Positions 1-5,192 of a DNA stretch of 5,501 bases are shown in pieces. The position numbers and the translations under genes are program-made. Numbering within the stretch: the first letter of the stretch is position 1; the number at the start of each line of letters is the position of its first letter. The notes beneath the pieces were generated by a model that saw nothing but the letters and a program-made list of their open reading frames with translations, made no database searches and was not told the DNA's origin. This DNA is from Azoarcus sp. Lineage in GTDB: Bacteria > Pseudomonadota > Gammaproteobacteria > Burkholderiales > Rhodocyclaceae. The stretch lies in contig JAIRLA010000062.1 of assembly GCA_031259795.1 (NCBI GenBank), positions 1 through 5,501 on the forward strand, written 5' to 3'.

Positions 1-168
1 TTCATCCATAACGTGCTTTTTGAAAACTACCTGAAGAACCACCCCGCGCCCGAGGACTGCGAGTTCTACATGTGCGGCCCGCCGATGATGAACGCTTCTG
101 TCATCAAGATGCTCGTCGATCTGGGCGTCGAACGGGAGAACATCATGCTGGATGATTTCGGGGGGTGA
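1..168 (+). CDS. nqrF: Na+-translocating NADH:quinone reductase subunit F, C-terminal end (partial)
   Basis: The frame is open from the left edge and ends at TGA 166-168, giving the last 55 residues of a protein whose start lies outside the window. The tail contains [16 protein letters not shown] (about residues 23-38 of the visible part), the cysteine-glycine-proline motif of the ferredoxin-NADP reductase-like NADH-binding domain. It ends in LDDFGG, the characteristic C-terminus of NqrF. In this family NqrF is the membrane-anchored subunit that takes electrons from NADH through FAD and a 2Fe-2S centre. It passes them into the sodium-pumping NqrABCDEF complex in the cytoplasmic membrane. nqrF is usually the last core gene of the nqr operon, which fits the hairpins that follow the stop. 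Neither nqrM nor apbE, which often follow, is found in the next 111 bases. The FAD and iron-sulfur domains are not visible here. Confidence 0.95.
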   Translation, partial: FIHNVLFENYLKNHPAPEDCEFYMCGPPMMNASVIKMLVDLGVERENIMLDDFGG

Positions 169-185
169 GGGGTGGCGTGGCCGCG

Positions 186-206
186 CCAGCGAAGCTGTTT
201 CGCTGG
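186..206 (+). terminator. hairpin just after nqrF (possible transcript 3' end)
   Basis: A perfect 8-bp inverted repeat, CCAGCGAA (186-193) and TTCGCTGG (199-206), surrounds a 5-base loop and starts 17 bases after the nqrF stop. No T-run follows on the plus strand, so it does not meet the classical intrinsic terminator pattern. It may stabilise the 3' end of the nqr mRNA or form part of a terminator with the next hairpin. A dispersed short palindromic repeat is another possibility, which cannot be tested in a single window. Confidence 0.4.
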
Positions 207-214
207 ACATGCCT

Positions 215-266
215 GAAAACAAAAGCGGCGCCGGGGGATGGGCCGGCGCCAGGGTAAACGCTTTTC
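215..266 (-). terminator. GC-rich hairpin with T-tract on the minus strand
   Basis: GGCGCCGG (227-234) and CCGGCGCC (243-250) form a perfect 8-bp stem with an 8-base loop. Read on the minus strand, the stem is followed at once by GCTTTTGTTTTC, a good intrinsic-terminator tail. Read on the plus strand, the downstream side has only a distant GCTTTT (261-266 region). That segment can pair with AAAAGC (221-226) to lengthen the stem with an asymmetric bulge. The best reading is a terminator for leftward transcription, for example antisense transcription coming through nudJ, with possible weaker action on nqr messages. The assignment is from structure only. Confidence 0.5.
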
Positions 267-279
267 ATAGTATTCCTCC

Positions 280-732
280 ATGATTCTTCGCTGGAAACCG
301 AATGTCACCGTGGCCGCGGTGATCGAGCGCGACGGGCGTTTTTTGCTGGTCGAGGAAGAAACGAGCGACGGCGTGTGTTTCAACCAGCCCGCCGGGCATC
401 TGGAAGCGGGCGAGTCGCTGGCGGCGGCGGTGGAGCGCGAGACGATGGAAGAGACCGCGCATCCTTTCGTGCCCGAATATCTGGTGGGCGTTTACCAATG
501 GCCGCGCCCGCAGAAAGACATCACCTATCTGCGCTTCGCTTTCGGCGGCCGCGCCGGCGAGGCGGAGGAAGGACGCCGTCTCGATGACGGCATCCTGCGC
601 GCGCTGTGGATGACATATGAAGAGATCGAGGCCACGCGCGCGCGCCATCGCAATTCGCTTGTCTTGCAATGCGTGCAAGACTGGCTTGCCGGACGCCGCT
701 ACGGGCTGGAATTGTTGCGCCACTACGGCTGA
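280..732 (+). CDS. nudJ: NudJ-like Nudix hydrolase (nucleoside phosphate phosphatase)
   Basis: This is a complete 150-residue protein. The Nudix box is at G39-x5-E45-x7-R53-E54-x2-E57-E58, whose glutamates bind the catalytic divalent metal. Two positions deviate from the consensus: Thr55 replaces the hydrophobic residue and Ala60 replaces the final glycine. The N-terminal KPNVTVAAVIERDG, the NQPAGHLE segment and the C-terminal RYGLELL match the NudJ branch. Members of that branch remove phosphate from nucleoside di- and triphosphates and from the thiamine precursor HMP-PP, in the cytoplasm. The ATG at 280 is the only sensible start, because a TAG lies in frame at 268-270 and the KPNVTVA strand is conserved in the family. 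There is no Shine-Dalgarno sequence before it. The gene converges with lptG 45 bases downstream. NudJ genes often precede mnmA in related bacteria, but not here. The fold is certain and the precise substrate is inferred. Confidence 0.9.
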   Translation: MILRWKPNVTVAAVIERDGRFLLVEEETSDGVCFNQPAGHLEAGESLAAAVERETMEETAHPFVPEYLVGVYQWPRPQKDITYLRFAFGGRAGEAEEGRRLDDGILRALWMTYEEIEATRARHRNSLVLQCVQDWLAGRRYGLELLRHYG

Positions 733-777
733 TTCCGGCGCGCCGCCCGTCTCCCCGTCCTTTTCCCGTCCGCTGGC

Positions 778-1872
778 CTATCGCCGTTCCACCCAGTAGA
801 GCATCGCCGCCGCCGAGACGAGGAACAGCAGGCTCGGGGTGATCGCGGCCATCAGCGGCGGCCAGGAGTGGATGACCCCGAGGTTGGCGGACAGGCCGTT
901 GAGCAGATAGAAGGCGACGCCGAGCATCACGCCGAGGAAAACCTTGACGCTCACGCCGCCGCTGCGCTCGTGGGTGAGCGCGAACGGCAGCGCCAGCGCC
1001 AGCATCACCAGGGTGGCAAAGGGGTAGATGATCTTTTTCCACAGGGCGATTTCGTAGCGTTCCGCGCTTTGCTGGTTGTCGCGCAAGTGGCGGATGTAGG
1101 CCCACAAGGTGCTCACCGACATGCGTTCGGGCACGACCATCAGCACACTGAGCACTTCGGGCGTCAGCGTCGACGGCCAGATCAGTTCGGGCGGGGAAGT
1201 GAGGGCGGTGTGTTCGTCGAAGAATTCGACTTGCGCCACGCCGGTGAGACGCCAGTGCCCATCGCCCCTTTCCTTGCTTGCGTCGACGTACTCCCCGTGC
1301 GTGGCATCGGCGATCGTGCGCAATACGCCGTCGTCGTCGAAGGTGTGGATCCGCACCTGTTCCATGCTGCGATTGGGACGCAGGGCGCGCACGTTGATGA
1401 TGCGCAGGCCGTCCTTGATCCACAGGCCGGAGTGCAATTGCTGCGAGACCAGCGAATTGGTCGCGGTCAGTCGCCATTGCTGGGCCGCGCTTTCGGCGGG
1501 CGGCGCGATGTATTCGCCGAAGACGAAAGTCAATGCGACCGGCAGGCCGCCGATCAGGGCGAGCGTCCCCAGCATCGTCATGATCGACAGCCCGGAGGCG
1601 CGCATGACCGTGATCTCGGAATGGCGGGCGAGCGTGGTCAGCGCGTAGAGCGAACCGATCAGTACCGCGACCGGCAAGAGTTCGTAGACCCGGCCCGGCA
1701 CGATCATCGCCACGTAGATGAGCGCGTGGTGGACCTGGTAGCCATCCTTGCCAATGTTTTCGAGTTCGTTTATGAAATCGAAGAAGGCGAACAGGCCGAG
1801 GAAAGAGACCAGCGCCATCAGGGTGGCGCCGTAAATCTCGCGCGCGAGATAGCCGAGCAGCGTGCGGCTCAT
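778..1872 (-). CDS. lptG: LPS export ABC transporter permease LptG
   Basis: The 364-residue membrane protein matches the usual 355-365 length of LptG. Membrane segments are visible near residues 15-33, 50-76, 98-119, 283-299, 308-327 and 339-359. They flank a periplasmic beta-jellyroll domain at about 125-255. The cytoplasmic coupling segment HSEITVMRASG (84-94) and the segment EIALWKKIIYPFA before the fourth helix are typical of the YjgP/YjgQ (LptF/LptG) family. With LptF and the ATPase LptB, LptG extracts lipopolysaccharide from the inner membrane and hands it to LptC and the periplasmic bridge. Its ATG overlaps the lptF stop as ATGA, implying translational coupling. AAAGGA at 1879-1884 lies 6 bases upstream, inside lptF. 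The gene ends in TAG and runs convergently into nudJ with a 45-base gap. Its position second to LptF and the start sequence MSRTLLGYLARE support LptG over LptF. Confidence 0.95.
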   Translation of the reverse strand: MSRTLLGYLAREIYGATLMALVSFLGLFAFFDFINELENIGKDGYQVHHALIYVAMIVPGRVYELLPVAVLIGSLYALTTLARHSEITVMRASGLSIMTMLGTLALIGGLPVALTFVFGEYIAPPAESAAQQWRLTATNSLVSQQLHSGLWIKDGLRIINVRALRPNRSMEQVRIHTFDDDGVLRTIADATHGEYVDASKERGDGHWRLTGVAQVEFFDEHTALTSPPELIWPSTLTPEVLSVLMVVPERMSVSTLWAYIRHLRDNQQSAERYEIALWKKIIYPFATLVMLALALPFALTHERSGGVSVKVFLGVMLGVAFYLLNGLSANLGVIHSWPPLMAAITPSLLFLVSAAAMLYWVERR

Positions 1873-2987
1873 CGCTCATCCTTTCGCGCGGGCGCATCGT
1901 CGCCTTTGCCGCGCCTGCGCCAGAACGGCGTCACCACGAGGCGGCGGTAAAAGAGCGGGATCAGGAGCGCGCAGGCCACCAGATGCGGCAGCAGCAGCCC
2001 GGCGGCGAAGTGCAGGCGTCCCTGCGACACCCAGGACTGGCACACGAGAATGGCGTTGTTGTAGATCAAATAGATGAAGATCGCCAGCAGCAGGTTGTTG
2101 GCGCGTCCGGCGCGCGGATTGACGAAGGAAAGCGGGATCGCCAGCAGCGCCAGCAGCACCGCCGCCAGCGGCGTGCCGAGGCGCAGGCTCAGTTCGCCGA
2201 GGTTGCGCGCGTCCGGCTGCCGGATCAGTTCGAGGGTCGGCTTCGAGCGCGCCTTGGCCGGCGGGACGGTCTGCTGGTTCGATTCGATCCGCAACTGGTA
2301 GCGGTCGAAGGACATGACCCGGAATTCCGGCGTGCCGGGCTGCCCGTCGTAGCGCCGCCCTTGCTCCAGAATGACATAACGGTTGCCGTCCTCGTCCGTA
2401 TGCAGGGCGCCCTGGGCGGCGGCGACGATGGTGAGCTTGCCGTCCTTGCTCTCGTCGCTCACGAAAACGTTGCGCACGCGCCCATCCTCGCCCGCGCCGA
2501 TTTCGACGAAGAACACGCGCCGCGCTCCCGCCGATTCGCGGAATACGCCGGGCGCCACGCGCTGGGTGTCATCGCGGCTCTCCAGGCGGTCGCGGTATTC
2601 GGCGCTCTTCATTTGCCCCCATGGGCCGAGAAAAAGGGTCACGCCGCCGATCACCAGCACCAGCGGCACGGTAAAGCGCAGGACAGGCGAAATCCAGGCG
2701 GTGAGCGGCAAGCCCGCAGTGAACCACACCACCATTTCGGAGTCGCGGTAGCCGCGCGACAGCGACAGCAGCACGCCGACGAACACGGTCAGGGTGAGGA
2801 CGATGGGCAGTTCCGTCAGCGCGCCGAAGCCGATCAGCGCCAGCACGGCCTCGGCGGGCACCCGCCCGCCCGCGGCCTGCCCGAGCAGGCGAATCAACAC
2901 GATCGTGATCAACACCGCGAACAGCGCGATGAATACCGCCGCCGCCGCGTGGGTAAATTCCCGTTGTAGAGCGCGACGGAAAATCAT
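1869..2987 (-). CDS. lptF: LPS export ABC transporter permease LptF
   Basis: The 372-residue protein starts MIFRRALQREFTHAA, the standard LptF N-terminus. Membrane segments lie near residues 16-36, 47-75, 101-121, 271-289, 298-316 and 328-347. A periplasmic jellyroll domain lies between (about 140-250). The cytoplasmic stretch SRGYRDSEMVVWFTAGLP (77-94) is the coupling region that contacts LptB, and RLGTPLAAVLLALLAIPLSFVNPRAGR (269-295) is a strongly conserved family block. LptF pairs with LptG to form the transmembrane channel that lifts lipopolysaccharide for export. The same frame stays open for another 545 codons upstream, antisense to pepA, with no protein-like features. The start at 2987 was therefore chosen by homology. 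No strong ribosome site precedes it. The tail (355-372) is unusually basic and charged. It is the first gene of the lptFG operon and is divergent from pepA. Confidence 0.95.
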   Translation of the reverse strand: MIFRRALQREFTHAAAAVFIALFAVLITIVLIRLLGQAAGGRVPAEAVLALIGFGALTELPIVLTLTVFVGVLLSLSRGYRDSEMVVWFTAGLPLTAWISPVLRFTVPLVLVIGGVTLFLGPWGQMKSAEYRDRLESRDDTQRVAPGVFRESAGARRVFFVEIGAGEDGRVRNVFVSDESKDGKLTIVAAAQGALHTDEDGNRYVILEQGRRYDGQPGTPEFRVMSFDRYQLRIESNQQTVPPAKARSKPTLELIRQPDARNLGELSLRLGTPLAAVLLALLAIPLSFVNPRAGRANNLLLAIFIYLIYNNAILVCQSWVSQGRLHFAAGLLLPHLVACALLIPLFYRRLVVTPFWRRRGKGDDAPARKDER

Positions 2988-3046
2988 TGCTCGGTGACTG
3001 GACAAAAGTTCAAGGAATGAAAGCGCGGCAAGGGTAAAGTGTTGTT

Positions 3047-3076
3047 TTGACGGGATCCGCCGGAACGGGACATAAT
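3047..3076 (+). promoter_or_regulatory. sigma70-type promoter of pepA
   Basis: TTGACG (-35, 3047-3052) and CATAAT (-10, 3071-3076) are separated by 18 bases. Each box differs from the consensus at one position. Transcription would begin near 3082-3085, leaving a leader of about 75 bases before the GTG of pepA. This lies in the 171-base divergent region between lptF and pepA. I could not identify an equally clear promoter for the leftward lptF gene. Confidence 0.7.
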
Positions 3077-3090
3077 CGGGAAACGTCCCG
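3066..3090. promoter_or_regulatory. inverted repeat spanning the -10 box and start site of pepA
   Basis: CGGGAC (3066-3071) and GTCCCG (3085-3090) are perfect complements separated by 13 bases. They bracket the -10 box and the predicted transcription start. A competing shorter stem, CGGGA (3077-3081) with TCCCG (3086-3090), could form in the first bases of the message. The position suits an operator for a dimeric repressor, but short GC-rich palindromes are frequent at this composition. Confidence 0.3.
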
Positions 3091-3146
3091 TCTCGACGCG
3101 AAACGCTCGCCCGCACGGCGCGCGCATCGCGGCGCGTTTTCCCCTT

Positions 3147-3161
3147 GGAGCAAAGCCTGTG
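3147..3161 (+). promoter_or_regulatory. ribosome binding site and GTG start of pepA
   Basis: GGAG at 3147-3150 lies 8 bases before the GTG at 3159-3161. No in-frame ATG, GTG or TTG lies just upstream, and the encoded MEFTIKK beginning agrees with PepA N-termini. The GTG is therefore taken as the start, probably lowering initiation relative to ATG. Confidence 0.75.
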
Positions 3162-4742
3162 GAATTTACCATAAAGAAGATAACCTCCCCCGAAAAACTC
3201 CAGACCGGCATACTCGTTCTCGGCGTTTTCACCGACGGCAAGCTGCCTCCTTCCAGCCGCGCCGTGGACGAAGCCAGCCAAGGCAGGCTGGCGCGGCTCA
3301 TCGCCCACGGCGAACTCGATGCCAAGCCCGGAGCGGCCCTGTTGCTGCATGGACTGGCCGGAGTCGCCGCCGAGCGGGTCTTGCTGGTCAGCCTCGGGCA
3401 ATCCGATTCCGGCGCGCCCGGCGACAAGGCATGGCGCGACGCCTTCGCCGCCGCGGGCAAGGCGCTGGCGGCCACGCCGGCGAAGGATGGCGCAATCGCG
3501 CTCGATGGCGAGACGCTGCCGCCGGGGCGCGGACTGGACTGGGCGCTGCGCCAGGCAAGCCGCATCATCGCCGACAGCGCCTACCGGTTCGACGCTCCGC
3601 GCACGGAGAAAAAAGAAAAGGGCGCGAAGAAAGAGCGCGGCGCGCGCAAGATCGCTTTCGCCCTTTCCGCCGCGACCGTGGCCGACAGGGCGCTGGAAGA
3701 CGCCGTGCGCCAGGGACAGGCCATTGCCGAAGGCATGGCGCTGGCCAAGGATCTCGGCAATCTCGGCGCGAACATATGCACCCCCGCCCATCTTGCCGAC
3801 GCGGCCGGCGCCCTGGGCAAGCAATTCAAATTCAAGGTCGACATTCTCGAACGCGAGGACATGGAAAAGCTCGGCATGGGCGCGTTCCTGGCGGTGGCGC
3901 GCGGCGCGCGGCGGAGTCCGAAATTCATCGTCATGCAATATCACGGGCGTCACGGACGCGGCGACAAGGCGCACAAGGACAAGAACGCGGACAAGGACAA
4001 AAACGGCAGGCCGCGCCCGGTGGCGCTGGTCGGCAAGGGCATCACCTTCGATTCCGGCGGCATCTCGCTCAAACCCGGCGCCGAAATGGACGAAATGAAA
4101 TACGACATGTGCGGCGCGGCCAGCGTCATCGGCGCGTTCAAGGCCATCGCCCGCATGGAGCTGCCCATCGACGTGGTCGGCATCGTCCCGGCCACCGAGA
4201 ACATGCCCGGCAGCGACGCGACGCGCCCCGGCGATGTCGTCAGGTCGATGTCGGGCCAGACCATCGAAATCCTCAATACCGACGCCGAAGGGCGGCTCAT
4301 CCTCTGCGACGCCCTCACTTACGCCGAACGCTTCAAGCCCGACTGCGTCATCGACATCGCCACGCTTACCGGCGCGTGCATCGTCGCCTTGGGCAAAATC
4401 CCCAGCGGCCTGCTCGCCAACGACGACGCCCTGGCCGAAGAACTGGCGCAATGCGGCGCCGCCGCGGGCGACCCCGTCTGGCGGTTGCCGCTGTGGGAAG
4501 AATACCAGGACCTGCTCAAAAGCAATTTCGCCGACATGGCCAACATCGGCGGACGCTTCGGCGGCGCGATCACCGCCGCCGCCTTCCTGTCGCGCTTCGC
4601 CAAGGCATACAAATGGGCGCACCTCGACATCGCCGGCACCGCCTGGGTATCGGGCGAAGCCAAAGGCTCCACCGCCAGGCCATTACCCCTGCTCGCCGAA
4701 TTCCTGCTCGCGCGCGCCGCCGGGGGCGAACAACCCCATTGA
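3159..4742 (+). CDS. pepA: leucyl aminopeptidase, peptidase family M17
   Basis: The 527-residue protein removes N-terminal residues, especially leucine, from peptides in the cytoplasm and normally acts as a two-metal hexamer. The N-terminal regulatory/oligomerisation domain spans about 1-165 and the catalytic domain about 180-520. The metal ligands expected for the family are all present: K293 and D298 in VGKGITFDSGG, D316 in MKYDMCGAA, and D375 and E377 in NTDAEGR. So are the catalytic K305 and R379. SNFADMANIGGR (from residue 455) and AHLDIAGTAW are further M17 signatures. It is about 24 residues longer than the 503-residue E. coli enzyme. The excess fits two lysine-rich insertions, at about 150-164 and 269-283. 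It starts with GTG after GGAG and is the first gene of a rightward unit with holC 15 bases downstream. Some PepA proteins also bind DNA in plasmid resolution or carAB control. The sequence alone cannot show whether this one does. Confidence 0.97.
   Translation: MEFTIKKITSPEKLQTGILVLGVFTDGKLPPSSRAVDEASQGRLARLIAHGELDAKPGAALLLHGLAGVAAERVLLVSLGQSDSGAPGDKAWRDAFAAAGKALAATPAKDGAIALDGETLPPGRGLDWALRQASRIIADSAYRFDAPRTEKKEKGAKKERGARKIAFALSAATVADRALEDAVRQGQAIAEGMALAKDLGNLGANICTPAHLADAAGALGKQFKFKVDILEREDMEKLGMGAFLAVARGARRSPKFIVMQYHGRHGRGDKAHKDKNADKDKNGRPRPVALVGKGITFDSGGISLKPGAEMDEMKYDMCGAASVIGAFKAIARMELPIDVVGIVPATENMPGSDATRPGDVVRSMSGQTIEILNTDAEGRLILCDALTYAERFKPDCVIDIATLTGACIVALGKIPSGLLANDDALAEELAQCGAAAGDPVWRLPLWEEYQDLLKSNFADMANIGGRFGGAITAAAFLSRFAKAYKWAHLDIAGTAWVSGEAKGSTARPLPLLAEFLLARAAGGEQPH
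3973..4005 (+). repeat. tandem 18-bp duplication in pepA (Lys-Asp-rich loop)
   Basis: ACAAGGACAAGAACG (3973-3987) recurs at 3991-4005 with one mismatch and an 18-base period. It encodes the alternating Lys/Asp/Asn stretch at PepA residues 272-283. It sits in a surface loop just before the VGKG metal-binding strand, where E. coli PepA has a short loop. The duplication stays in frame and leaves the active-site motifs intact. Confidence 0.75.
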
Positions 4743-4757
4743 AACGGAAAGCGCGCG

Positions 4758-5192
4758 ATGACCAGCGTCCAGTTCTACCACAACGCCGGCGATCCGCTCG
4801 CGCTTGCCTGCGAACTGATCGGCAAGGCCCATCACGGCGGGCGCAAAGCCATCGTCATCAACCCGAATGCCGCCGCGGCGCAGCGGCTCGACCACCAGCT
4901 ATGGACCGCCGAACCGGGCAGCTTCATCCCGCACGTCATGAACGGCTCGCCGCTGGCGGCGGAAACGCCCATCATCATCGGCATCGCCGGCGAAACGCAA
5001 TGGCCGCATACCGACCTGCTTTTCAACCTCGCCGCCGAAATCCCCTCCGGCTGCGAACGCTTCCGCATGGTGATTGAAATCATTGGCCGCACCGAAGCCG
5101 AACGCCAGCCCGCGCGCATGCGCTGGATGCACTACAAGCAGCAACAGTTCCTGCTCAAGGCGTTCGACGCTGAACACAGGATTGCCCTATGA
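4758..5192 (+). CDS. holC: DNA polymerase III chi subunit
   Basis: The 144-residue cytoplasmic protein is close to the E. coli chi length of 147. The start MTSVQFYHN, the segment RLDHQLWTAEPGSFIPH (43-59), and the basic/aromatic C-terminal stretch ARMRWMHYKQQQF (119-131) are typical HolC features. Chi pairs with psi in the clamp-loader complex and links the replicase to single-stranded DNA-binding protein. The C-terminal basic patch is the likely contact for the SSB tail, inferred from E. coli chi. The ATG lies 15 bases after the pepA stop with a weak GGAAA 7 bases upstream. The stop overlaps the next ATG as ATGA, so translation of the three genes is probably coupled. The pepA-holC order is conserved in many beta- and gammaproteobacteria, where valS often follows. 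valS is not yet reached here. Confidence 0.93.
   Translation: MTSVQFYHNAGDPLALACELIGKAHHGGRKAIVINPNAAAAQRLDHQLWTAEPGSFIPHVMNGSPLAAETPIIIGIAGETQWPHTDLLFNLAAEIPSGCERFRMVIEIIGRTEAERQPARMRWMHYKQQQFLLKAFDAEHRIAL

Noticed and set aside
733..777. Terminator between the convergent nudJ and lptG genes.
   Set aside because: Only a short GGCGCGCC self-complementary site and C-rich sequence are visible. No stem with a T-tract was found on either strand.
868..1950. A 360-codon plus-strand frame opposite lptG.
   Set aside because: It is the antisense shadow of lptG, rich in His/Gln/Asp/Arg, without recognisable domains or a ribosome site. LptG on the other strand is clear.
1983..2969. A 328-codon plus-strand frame opposite lptF.
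   Set aside because: The composition (Gln/Arg/His-rich) is typical of an antisense shadow of hydrophobic membrane-protein codons, and lptF explains the region.
2988..4622. The lptF frame stays open for 545 codons upstream on the minus strand, suggesting a 917-residue fusion protein.
   Set aside because: The extension is antisense to pepA, which has all M17 catalytic motifs. The extra residues are low-complexity Gly/Arg/Ala/Asp with no fold signature, and LptF homology begins exactly at the methionine at 2987. GC-rich codon use explains the open frame.
3047..5077. A 676-codon plus-strand frame across pepA and holC.
   Set aside because: It is an arginine-rich out-of-frame shadow of two well-supported genes, and its apparent start falls on the -35 box of the pepA promoter.
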